DNA from: Bacillus sp. T33-2
GTDB taxonomy: Bacteria; Bacillota; Bacilli; Bacillales; Cytobacillaceae
Direction of reading: 5' to 3'
NCBI RefSeq assembly: GCF_002860205.1
Contig: NZ_PGVB01000057.1
Span: forward strand, 1-34,210
DNA length: 34,210 nt
Below the pieces are notes generated by a model. That model was not told where the DNA came from. It searched no databases and was given only the letters and a program-made list of their open reading frames with translations. The position numbers and the translations under genes were made by a program. Positions within the stretch are counted from its first letter, which is position 1; every line of letters begins with the position of its first letter. Below, piece after piece: positions 1 through 6,099 of this stretch.

Positions 1-34
1 GATCCCGATTCATCTGCGTGTTTTTCGTTAGCAT
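1..34 (-). CDS. Start of an unidentified minus-strand gene, cut by the window edge
   Basis: Reading leftwards, an ATG at 34-32 opens MLTKNTQMNRD and runs off the window. It is preceded by a good ribosome binding site (AGGTGG at 45-40, five bases from the ATG), and a perfect -10 hexamer TATAAT lies further upstream at 72-67 without a convincing -35 box. Only eleven residues are visible, too few to name the product. The gene lies downstream of yqgB on the same strand, separated from it by the terminator-like hairpin at 79-122. Confidence 0.5.
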   Translation of the reverse strand, partial: MLTKNTQMNRD

Positions 35-73
35 AACATCCACCTCATTCAAGCCTTTATATCCCAATTATAC

Positions 74-122
74 AAAAAAGACTGTCGACAAAAACGATTT
101 TCATCGAATTTGTCGACAGTCT
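74..122 (-). terminator. Minus-strand Rho-independent terminator
   Basis: A perfect 14-bp stem (109-122 pairing with 79-92) is followed on the minus strand by six T residues (79-74). It would stop transcripts coming leftwards from yqgB before the gene at the left edge. On the plus strand there is no T run directly after it. Confidence 0.7.
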
Positions 123-123
123 G

Positions 124-149
124 AATGCGCCTTTGGCAGGCGCATTTTT
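124..149 (+). terminator. Plus-strand terminator-like hairpin
   Basis: AATGCGCCT and AGGCGCATT form a 9-bp stem with a 5-nt loop, followed by a short run of T on the plus strand. No plus-strand gene lies upstream inside the window. It may be a second structural part of the adjacent minus-strand terminator, or may serve an unseen transcript. Confidence 0.45.
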
Positions 150-219
150 CATACGTTAGGAAATTATAAATTGGCAGCAACAAGAAAACTCGACGTAGGG
201 GCCGATTTTGGAAACAAAG

Positions 220-340
220 TATAAGTGCATAAAGGAATGCTTCGTAAGCATCAGCATCGCAGGCGGAAAAGTGGAACTTTTCGGTTGAACTACGCCTCTG
301 TCTTCGCCCTAAGGGGCTCGCCAATCGGCGAGTTTTCTTT
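220..340 (+). other. Non-coding stretch with consecutive hairpins, possible small RNA
   Basis: No convincing gene is seen here. Reading rightwards there are three perfect short stems: ATGCTT/AAGCAT (237-251), GAAAAGT/ACTTTTC (266-282) and CTCGCC/GGCGAG (317-332); the last is followed by TTTTCTTT, which looks like an intrinsic terminator. AGGCG (261-265) can also pair with CGCCT (293-297). A TATAAG at 220-225 could be a -10 but has no good -35. The last bases touch the stop codon of yqgB on the other strand. Confidence 0.3.
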
Positions 341-1112
341 ATTCACTTTGTTTAGGAGATGGAATTTCTTTCATAGCCAGAGTAAGCATCGACAGGGCGA
401 CAAACCAGTTAAGCAGGTAATCGTAAGGTACGGTCGTTTTTAATGATGCCATCACCGTGAAAAAAACGGTTGGCAAAGTGACGCTGTAGGCCGACATCCT
501 CCAGAGTTGGGGGTACTTCAGCCTTTTGCCGAAAATATTCTTGAGGATCAGCCCGAACAAAGCCAGCATCGACACCTCAATAAATTTTGCGGCACTCGAG
601 AACAGGTAAATGACGGTAAGCAGGATAGGGATTATGATTACGAGTGCAGTGTCCACAGACTCGAGGAAGCTGGCAACATCCTGTTTGGATACAGTCATAT
701 CATCCGCTATGGAATACGGATATGGAGTCACTTGCCCTCCGGCAATAAAAACGAGCTCATCTTTCAATAATGCCACAGCATTTTCGTTATTCTGCAAATC
801 TTGTGCTTCCATCATTCCAGTAGAGTCAAAATATATGGTGAAGTCGTCTTGTTCAATGGTGACTGGCTCTTTTTGGCCAGATTGCAGCACTCCATTTTCG
901 ATAGTGAAAGCAGGGATTTCATCATCAATTGTAGCGAGGGCCGCATCCAGGGCGGAATTGATGGCTTGGGAAAAATAATAGCCTGTTGGAATGATAGAAA
1001 TAAGCGTAATAAAGAAAACATAAAGTATCGTCTTGCCGATTCCCTGGAAACGGAACATCGATATATCTTTAGGCGAATAAAGACTTTTATAAAACTGCTT
1101 GAAAATATTCAT
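339..1112 (-). CDS. yqgB: DUF1189 family membrane protein YqgB
   Basis: A 257-residue integral membrane protein of unknown function in the DUF1189 family, matching B. subtilis YqgB in position and general make-up. One transmembrane helix is seen near residues 27-50, then an extracytoplasmic-type hydrophilic part of about 110 residues rich in D and E, then three or four closely spaced helices over the C-terminal 110 residues. The start is ATG with AAAGGGTG about eight bases upstream. It is transcribed leftwards, divergent from the PhoU-domain gene at 1333. DUF1189 proteins have no proven biochemical role; family assignment is from recognition of the sequence pattern and the neighbourhood. Confidence 0.8.
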   Translation of the reverse strand: MNIFKQFYKSLYSPKDISMFRFQGIGKTILYVFFITLISIIPTGYYFSQAINSALDAALATIDDEIPAFTIENGVLQSGQKEPVTIEQDDFTIYFDSTGMMEAQDLQNNENAVALLKDELVFIAGGQVTPYPYSIADDMTVSKQDVASFLESVDTALVIIIPILLTVIYLFSSAAKFIEVSMLALFGLILKNIFGKRLKYPQLWRMSAYSVTLPTVFFTVMASLKTTVPYDYLLNWFVALSMLTLAMKEIPSPKQSE

Positions 1113-1272
1113 AGTAGCACACCCTTTAAAAGTTTCAACGAACTAATTTTATCTTTATAGAATGTGTTTAACAACATTTAACTAAACAGGAAAGGCAATA
1201 TTTGTTGAATTATTGTAAATGTACAGGCATTATATTAAGGTAATGTAAAATAATGTCGAGATTTGTTTCATA

Positions 1273-1301
1273 TTGCATTAAACTTTGTACATGTTTATAT
1301 A
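1273..1301 (+). promoter_or_regulatory. Candidate sigma-A promoter for the PhoU-domain gene and yqgC
   Basis: TTGCAT (1273-1278) and TATATA (1296-1301) are 17 bases apart and would start transcription about 20 bases before the proposed TTG start. Another pair, TTGAAT (1205-1210) and CATTAT (1228-1233), also 17 bases apart, lies further upstream. Neither is perfect. Confidence 0.35.
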
Positions 1302-1332
1302 CACTGAGCAGATGGTATAGGGGTTGAAGAGT

Positions 1333-2082
1333 TTGGTTAATTTGTCAGGAATAATCAGCTTTTTGGTGACGCGTACCGGATTCAGGAAACGGCCGCTTCA
1401 TATGGACCGCGCCTTCATTAAAAAGGCGCCATCCTTTGCCCTTGGACAGGCTAAGGAGGAAGTTTTGCGGATGGGCAAGCTGGCGTTGCAGGGAATGGAA
1501 GAATCCTATCAGTTTTTGAAAACAAAGAATTATAAACATTCCAGTGCTGCCCTTCATTTAGAAGAAAGTATTAATGATTTAGACCGTAAGATTACAGATT
1601 ATTTAATTGAACTGTCATCAAGCTCACTCACGGGACATGAAGCCGAGGAGCATTTGATGCTTTTGGATACTGTACGGGATATTGAACGGATCGGGGATCA
1701 TTTTGAAAATATCGTAGAATTGGCCGATTATCAACTATCTAATAAGATAAAACTCTCGGGTTTGGCGATGCAGGACCTGGAAAGCATGTTCAGCCTGACT
1801 TTCCTTACTGTAAAGGAAGCTCTTTACGCGCTGGACCATCAAGACATGCAGACTGCCAAAAACGTTGTTGAAAAAGAGGAAGAAATCGACGAAATGGAGC
1901 GGAGGCTTCGCAAACAGCAAATTCTTCGCATGAATGACGGCTCCTGTACCGGGCATGCCGGGATTGTCTTTGTTGACATTGTAAGCAATCTCGAAAGAAT
2001 CGGAGACCACGCAGTGAATATTGCGGAAGCCGTTTTAGGAAGTGGCAACTCACGCCAAAATATGTACAGAAACCTATTATGA
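1333..2082 (+). CDS. PhoU-domain protein, apparent C-terminal remnant of a Na/Pi cotransporter
   Basis: The product of about 249 residues aligns by motif with the cytoplasmic PhoU-like half of Na/Pi-cotransporter II-related (NptA-type) proteins, which usually exceed 500 residues and begin with a multi-helix transport domain. That domain is absent. The first residues (RKRPLHMDR, then ALGQAKEEVLRMG) look like the linker that normally follows the last membrane helix. Both PhoU half-repeats are present with their metal-binding patterns, DTVRDIERIGDH and DIVSNLERIGDH, and there are no internal stops. TTG at 1333 is chosen because AGGGG (1319-1323) sits nine bases away; TTG at 1324 would abut it. 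It is followed after 18 bases by yqgC, so it is likely cotranscribed. It could be a functional stand-alone regulator or a decaying fragment. Confidence 0.7.
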   Translation: MVNLSGIISFLVTRTGFRKRPLHMDRAFIKKAPSFALGQAKEEVLRMGKLALQGMEESYQFLKTKNYKHSSAALHLEESINDLDRKITDYLIELSSSSLTGHEAEEHLMLLDTVRDIERIGDHFENIVELADYQLSNKIKLSGLAMQDLESMFSLTFLTVKEALYALDHQDMQTAKNVVEKEEEIDEMERRLRKQQILRMNDGSCTGHAGIVFVDIVSNLERIGDHAVNIAEAVLGSGNSRQNMYRNLL

Positions 2083-2100
2083 TATAAAGGACTGATTGAT

Positions 2101-2583
2101 TTGGAATACCTTTATTGGGCACTTATCATCATTTTTTTCATCATAGCGTTTGCCGGCTTGCTGTATCCGATTATTCCGAGTGTGCTGTTTTTGGCAGCAG
2201 GGTTTATTATGTACGGCATATTATTTTCATTTGAACCATTTAACTGGGTATTCTGGACAATTCAAGGCTTATTCGTGGTGCTGCTGTTCGGGGCAGATTA
2301 TGTGGCGAACATGGTTGGCGTGAAAAAATATGGTGGTACGAAAGCGGGAGTCTGGGGAAGCACCATTGGCCTTCTGGCAGGACCGTTTGTGATCCCGGTT
2401 TTCGGAATACTGGTCGGCCCGTTTCTCGGTGCGATAATCGCAGAAATCGCCGTTAATAAGAAGCACCTGAATGAAGCTGTCAAGATTGGTTTTGGATCTG
2501 TTGTGGGTTTCGTCAGCAGTGTGATCACGAAAGGGCTCATCCAGGCCGTGATGGTTATTTATTTTCTTGTGGCTGTATTTTAA
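2101..2583 (+). CDS. yqgC: DUF456 family membrane protein YqgC
   Basis: A 160-residue, strongly hydrophobic protein of the DUF456 family, matching B. subtilis YqgC in length and in position beside sodA. It has about four or five transmembrane helices and the glycine-rich stretch typical of the family (GGTKAGVWGSTIGLLAG near residue 80). The TTG start at 2101 is supported by AAAGGA nine bases upstream. It lies 18 bases after the PhoU-domain gene and ends before a strong two-way terminator. Function unknown; it is a membrane protein, possibly connected with small-molecule transport or envelope maintenance, but nothing in the sequence settles that. Confidence 0.8.
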   Translation: MEYLYWALIIIFFIIAFAGLLYPIIPSVLFLAAGFIMYGILFSFEPFNWVFWTIQGLFVVLLFGADYVANMVGVKKYGGTKAGVWGSTIGLLAGPFVIPVFGILVGPFLGAIIAEIAVNKKHLNEAVKIGFGSVVGFVSSVITKGLIQAVMVIYFLVAVF

Positions 2584-2600
2584 CATCCTGTACAAGTGAC

Positions 2601-2647
2601 GAGGCCAGAAAAAAATCGTGCTGACCGGCACGATTTTTTTCTGCCTC
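2601..2647. terminator. Bidirectional terminator between yqgC and fnr
   Basis: A long hairpin whose inner stem is AATCGTGC/GCACGATT, extended by an A run against a T run and by GAGGC/GCCTC at the base. It has T residues on either strand and can serve the convergent genes on both sides. Confidence 0.85.
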
Positions 2648-2650
2648 GAT

Positions 2651-3343
2651 TTAATTCAAACCGCAAATCTCATATGCGCAATTCTGACAGTCGACTTCAT
2701 GCTTTAAATATTTTAAATTTTTCACGGTGAATTTAAGCTGATCATAGGAAATGATATCTTTTTCCCGCAATTCCTTCAGCATACGCTGAATGACTTCCCT
2801 GGTGCCGTATGTAAGGTTGGCCAATTCCTGGTGGGTAAGGGGCAAATCGATTACAATTCCATCGTCTGTCATAACCCCATAGCTGTTGCATAGACGGATG
2901 AGGATTGAGTATAGCCCGCCTTTTTTTCCATTCATGATTAAGTCCTGGCATTTCATCTGAGCTTTCAAATACCTTGTGCTCAGCCAGTTGGCCAGGGCAC
3001 TTATTGCTGTCCTGTCCCCTGTGACAAATTCCTCGAACTGTTCCCTTTTAACCATTATCATCTGGCATTCTGTTAACGTTTTGGCTGAAAAGTGATACTG
3101 TGGCTGAAGTTTAAACAATTCGTATTCGATTATCATTTCTTCGCCGTTAAGGATTTTTAATATGAATTCTTTACCTTTCATGTGGACCCTGCCAATCGAT
3201 ACACTTCCGTCCAGGATCAAATAAATGTGATTGACCGGTTCATCTTCCTGGAAAATAATGGAACCAGGCTTGAATTTTTGGACGGTCTCTTTGCCGATAA
3301 AGTGCTGTAAAGCTAAACTGTATAAAGATATGGTTTTATCCAT
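2651..3343 (-). CDS. fnr: Fnr-type oxygen-responsive transcription regulator (Crp/Fnr family)
   Basis: A 230-residue Crp/Fnr family protein: N-terminal cyclic-nucleotide-type beta-barrel (about 15-115), dimerisation helix, and a winged helix with THQELANLTYGTREVIQRML. The C-terminus holds Cys219, Cys222 and Cys227 in the C-x2-C-x4-C spacing that binds the [4Fe-4S] cluster in B. subtilis Fnr, and Asp134 in the QDLIMNGKKG segment corresponds to the fourth ligand, Asp141. Without oxygen, such proteins bind DNA and switch on fermentation and nitrate respiration genes. ATG at 3343 is chosen over upstream in-frame codons because GAAGGAG sits ten bases before it. In B. subtilis fnr is beside narK; here it is divergent from sodA. 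It may be a paralogue rather than the strict orthologue. Confidence 0.8.
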   Translation of the reverse strand: MDKTISLYSLALQHFIGKETVQKFKPGSIIFQEDEPVNHIYLILDGSVSIGRVHMKGKEFILKILNGEEMIIEYELFKLQPQYHFSAKTLTECQMIMVKREQFEEFVTGDRTAISALANWLSTRYLKAQMKCQDLIMNGKKGGLYSILIRLCNSYGVMTDDGIVIDLPLTHQELANLTYGTREVIQRMLKELREKDIISYDQLKFTVKNLKYLKHEVDCQNCAYEICGLN

Positions 3344-3377
3344 AAGGAATCTGCTCCTTCGGTTGGCTGTTACTTTA

Positions 3378-3406
3378 GGTATAAAAGAGAGTTGACATGA
3401 TGTCAA
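3378..3406 (-). promoter_or_regulatory. fnr promoter overlapping a perfect palindrome
   Basis: On the minus strand a consensus -35 TTGACA (3406-3401) and TATACC (3383-3378) are separated by 17 bases. The -35 box is one arm of a perfect 7-1-7 palindrome, TTGACAT-G-ATGTCAA, at 3392-3406. A dyad exactly over the -35 box suggests repression by a dimeric regulator, possibly autoregulation. It does not match the B. subtilis Fnr box (TGTGA-N6-TCACA). Confidence 0.55.
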
Positions 3407-3708
3407 TAGTATTTTGGTATTTATTGGGATTATTTTTCTGCCCATATGACAAAAATCGTTGACAGGATGCAGCTATTGTTCAATCATGACAATTTTTCGA
3501 AACATTCCTGCCTGAAAAAAAAAGCATACGGAAAAAAGAATAATCAACAAAAATCAGGGGAATGTAACTATGTTGTCAGAAGCATTTCATTTGAAACGAT
3601 TGCCGTTGTCTGGTAATCTTATGCTGTAAACCTGTTAGGACAATTCTGAATTGTATGAGATGAAGAATTATTCTAAAAGAAAAAATGTTACATAGGAGGA
3701 TGTTAAAA
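3407..3708. other. fnr-sodA divergent intergenic region
   Basis: About 300 bases without a gene. Rightward promoter candidates include TTGACA (3459-3464) with AATCAT (3482-3487) at 17 bases, far from sodA, and several weaker pairs nearer the gene. At 3662-3676 a dyad centred on AGAAT-T-ATTCT resembles the PerR/Fur-type box TTATAATNATTATAA, matching about ten of its fourteen defined positions. It lies just upstream of the sodA ribosome binding site. Confidence 0.3.
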
Positions 3709-4317
3709 ATGGCATTTGAATTACCGCAGTTACCTTACGGATATGATGCACTGGAACCACACATTGACAAGGAAACAATGAATATCCACCACACAAAACA
3801 CCATAACACATATGTTACGAACTTAAATAACGCTCTTGAAGGCAACGAAGAACTTCTGTCCAAAACGGTTGAAGAAGTTATTTCAAATTTGGATGCTGTT
3901 CCTGAAGCAGTCCGCACCGCAGTAAGAAATAATGGCGGGGGACACGCCAACCACACCTTATTCTGGCAAATCCTTTCACCAAACGGAGGAGGCGAACCTT
4001 CAGGCGAACTTGCAGATGCGATTAAGCAGAAGTTTGGCGGTTTTGAAGGATTTAAAGAAGAATTCTCAAAGGCGGCAACTACCCGCTTTGGCTCCGGCTG
4101 GGCCTGGCTTGTTGTCAATAATGGGGAGCTTGCAGTAACAAGCACGCCTAACCAGGATTCCCCACTGATGGAAGGCAAAACGCCGCTTCTCGGACTTGAC
4201 GTATGGGAGCACTCATACTACCTTAAATACCAGAACAGAAGGCCAGAATACATCGCTGCTTTCTGGAATGTTGTAAATTGGGAAGAAGTAAATAACCGCT
4301 ACAATTCAGCCAAATAA
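3709..4317 (+). CDS. sodA: Superoxide dismutase, Mn type
   Basis: Cytoplasmic enzyme of 202 residues converting superoxide to oxygen and hydrogen peroxide. All four metal ligands are visible: His27 (NIHHTKHH), His82 ([10 protein letters not shown]), Asp164 and His168 (LDVWEHSYY). Gly77-Gly78 together with Gln149-Asp150 is the manganese-type signature. ATG at 3709 is chosen because AGGAGG (3694-3699) lies nine bases upstream and the N-terminus then matches the family ([16 protein letters not shown]). It has its own terminator at 4330-4358, so it is probably mainly monocistronic, although readthrough into the MFS gene is possible because no promoter is evident in between. Confidence 0.97.
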   Translation: MAFELPQLPYGYDALEPHIDKETMNIHHTKHHNTYVTNLNNALEGNEELLSKTVEEVISNLDAVPEAVRTAVRNNGGGHANHTLFWQILSPNGGGEPSGELADAIKQKFGGFEGFKEEFSKAATTRFGSGWAWLVVNNGELAVTSTPNQDSPLMEGKTPLLGLDVWEHSYYLKYQNRRPEYIAAFWNVVNWEEVNNRYNSAK

Positions 4318-4329
4318 ATAATTGCAGGA

Positions 4330-4358
4330 GACAGGCTTTCAGCTAAGCCTGTCTTTTT
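4330..4358 (+). terminator. sodA terminator
   Basis: A 9-bp stem GACAGGCTT/AAGCCTGTC with a 6-nt loop is followed by five T residues, 13 bases after the sodA stop. Confidence 0.9.
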
Positions 4359-4399
4359 AATTTCAGGAATAACGGGCAGGAGGTGAAGCATTTAAAAAT

Positions 4400-4438
4400 A
4401 TGAATAAGATACCGTTTTTAACGGAAACTACCCGTTAG
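4400..4438 (+). CDS. Possible 12-residue leader peptide upstream of the MFS gene
   Basis: An ATG at 4400 opens MNKIPFLTETTR and stops with TAG at 4436-4438, inside the loop of the following terminator-like hairpin. A strong Shine-Dalgarno sequence, AGGAGGTG (4378-4385), precedes it, but the 14-base gap is longer than ideal. There is no other gene for that ribosome binding site to serve, which is the main argument that something short is translated here. If real, it is a regulatory leader and not a functional protein. Confidence 0.35.
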   Translation: MNKIPFLTETTR

Positions 4439-4455
4439 GAAAAGGGGTAGTTTTT
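4412..4455 (+). promoter_or_regulatory. Attenuator-like alternative hairpins in front of the MFS gene
   Basis: AAACTACCC (4425-4433) pairs with GGGTAGTTT (4445-4453), followed by T, forming a terminator that ends two bases before the start codon and also buries the gene's GGGG ribosome binding site. AACGG (4420-4424) can pair either with CCGTT upstream (4412-4416) or with CCGTT downstream (4432-4436); the latter pairing would break the terminator stem. This competition is the hallmark of transcription attenuation. Confidence 0.5.
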
Positions 4456-4456
4456 A

Positions 4457-5686
4457 ATGATAGAGATCAAAAAGCTCATCGGGGATGTCGAGCTTACTAA
4501 GGATTTGACTTTGCTGCTTCTGATCGGGGGACTGTACTCGCTTAGTGTCGCACTTTCAAATACCTTTGTGAATATTTATTTATGGAAGCAGTCCGGTGAG
4601 TTCACTGATATCGGGCTTTACAACCTGTCGATTGTCATTCTGCAGCCCTTAACTTTCATTCTTGCGGGCAGATGGGCAAAGAAAATCGACCGGGTGATCG
4701 TGTTAAGAATCGGTGTTATTTTTCTTGCATCATTTTATTTGTGTGTTCTTTTTTTTGGCACTAAAGCCTCGGACCTGTTCCTGCTTTTAGGCGGGCTGCT
4801 TGGAATGGGCTACGGATTTTACTGGCTGGCGTTCAATGTGCTCACCTTTGAGATCACCGAGCCCGAATCGAGAGATTTTTTTAACGGGTTTCTTGGGATC
4901 CTTTCCTCTATAGGCGGTATGTCGGGTCCAATAGCAGCGGGATTTATCATTTCCAGGTTCGAAAAGTTCACCGGGTATTCAATTGTGTTTGGTCTCTCGC
5001 TTACCCTCTTCTCGGTCGCGGTTTTCCTGAGCCTTTTCCTGAAGCGGCGCCCCGCTAAAGGCAGGTACTGGTTTCAGAGAATATTGGCTGAGAGAAAAAA
5101 CAACAAAAATTGGCGGATGATAACGATTGCCAATTTTTTTCAGGGACTGCGCGAGGGTACCTTTGCGTTTGTGATCTCCGTATTTGTTTTTATAACGACT
5201 GGAAGCGAAATGGCGTTGGGAACATTTGGACTTATTAATTCAGGAATTTCATTCATAGGGTATTACATGACCTCAAGGATGCTAAAAAAAGAATTCCGTA
5301 AAAAAGCGATTTTACTTGGAGGTATCATCCTTTATCTTTCTATTTTCCTGATCGTTTTTGAAATTACATATATGAGGCTGCTGCTGTATGCGGCATGCAT
5401 CGCAGTTGCCTATCCCCTCCTTCTTGTTCCGTATATGTCCTTGACCTATGATGTAATTGGGCGCGGCTGGAAAGCCGCTGAAATGAGGATTGAATACATC
5501 GTTGTCCGGGAAATCTTTATCAATGCGGGGCGAATAGTATCGATTCTGCTTTTTCTGGCGTCGGTCACGTTATTCGACCACAAAACAAGCATGCCGTTTT
5601 TGCTGCTGTTTTTGGGAGCGGGCCACACCGTCATTTATTTTTTTATCCGGCAAATTCATTTTTCCGCCGAAGCAGAGCCGGGGTGA
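4457..5686 (+). CDS. yqgE: Major facilitator superfamily transporter (YqgE-like)
   Basis: A 409-residue polytopic membrane protein with about twelve transmembrane helices and MFS features: a GRWAKKIDR loop between helices 2 and 3 and a duplicated six-helix plan. It occupies the place of B. subtilis yqgE between sodA and pbpA. The substrate is not known; efflux of a small molecule is plausible from the family. The ATG at 4457 has GGGG (4444-4447) nine bases upstream, and that site lies within a terminator-like stem, so expression is probably controlled by the leader. No clear terminator follows; instead the hairpin-rich repeat at 5735-5968 comes next. Confidence 0.8.
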   Translation: MIEIKKLIGDVELTKDLTLLLLIGGLYSLSVALSNTFVNIYLWKQSGEFTDIGLYNLSIVILQPLTFILAGRWAKKIDRVIVLRIGVIFLASFYLCVLFFGTKASDLFLLLGGLLGMGYGFYWLAFNVLTFEITEPESRDFFNGFLGILSSIGGMSGPIAAGFIISRFEKFTGYSIVFGLSLTLFSVAVFLSLFLKRRPAKGRYWFQRILAERKNNKNWRMITIANFFQGLREGTFAFVISVFVFITTGSEMALGTFGLINSGISFIGYYMTSRMLKKEFRKKAILLGGIILYLSIFLIVFEITYMRLLLYAACIAVAYPLLLVPYMSLTYDVIGRGWKAAEMRIEYIVVREIFINAGRIVSILLFLASVTLFDHKTSMPFLLLFLGAGHTVIYFFIRQIHFSAEAEPG

Positions 5687-5734
5687 CAACCGGTTCTTGT
5701 AGAAGATAGCTAACTATAATTATGCTTCGAGAAT

Positions 5735-5968
5735 TGTCCAGCTACAGCGCCTGGGGGCTCGGGTCATAAGCTTGTCTAGTTACGGCTCCTTGGGACTCGA
5801 GTCCCAGTGCAGTCGCCTCCAAATTTCAATCAATTGGTCAAAAAGGCTAAAGAGCAGCATTCCTGCCGGCTCGTCTTATGCCTGTCGCCGGAATTACAGG
5901 ATGTAAGGGGTTGAGGCGTTGGGTACATGGATGTGCCCGCTCTTAGCCTCAACTGAGGCGCTTCCACT
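5735..5968. repeat. Hairpin-rich dispersed intergenic repeat, copy A
   Basis: No gene is seen between 5687 and 6099. This stretch shares blocks with 33067-33240: GTCCAGCT.CAGCGCC at the left end, an identical 15-mer GCTCGGGTCATAAGC (5757-5771) and an identical 20-mer (5868-5887). AGCGCCT (5746-5752) can pair with AGGCGCT (5956-5962), closing the element. Inside are a perfect 16-base palindrome (5791-5806) and a strong two-part stem: GTTGAGGC (5910-5917) with GCCTCAAC (5946-5953), enclosing GGGTACAT (5921-5928) with ATGTGCCC (5931-5938). It looks like a structured, probably mobile or RNA-encoding, Bacillaceae repeat. Confidence 0.65.
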
Positions 5969-6019
5969 TTTCCTTATTGGGACTTTTGTTGGAAATGAAT
6001 GCATATCCCCCTTTCGCAA

Positions 6020-6048
6020 TAGAAAAATCGGCTGTTTTCCTTTAGAAT
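6020..6048 (+). promoter_or_regulatory. Candidate pbpA promoter
   Basis: TAGAAA (6020-6025) and TAGAAT (6043-6048) are separated by 17 bases, about 50 bases before the pbpA start. The -10 matches five of six consensus positions. Confidence 0.4.
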
Positions 6049-6099
6049 GTTAATAGTGTAAATTTCGACAAAACACTCTAAAGGAAGTGTGGGGAAGTC

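Noticed and set aside
1-34. Naming the left-edge gene as ispG from the known neighbourhood
   Set aside because: Only eleven residues are visible and they do not clearly match the IspG start.
1168-1183. Two TTAAC-type hexamers upstream of the PhoU-domain gene that look like a PhoP box
   Set aside because: TTAACA and TTAACT start ten bases apart, not eleven, and there are only two of them, so they do not fit the pattern seen before pstS.
5791-5806. The 16-base palindrome as an isolated operator
   Set aside because: It lies within the dispersed repeat and has no nearby promoter, so it is better treated as part of that element's structure.
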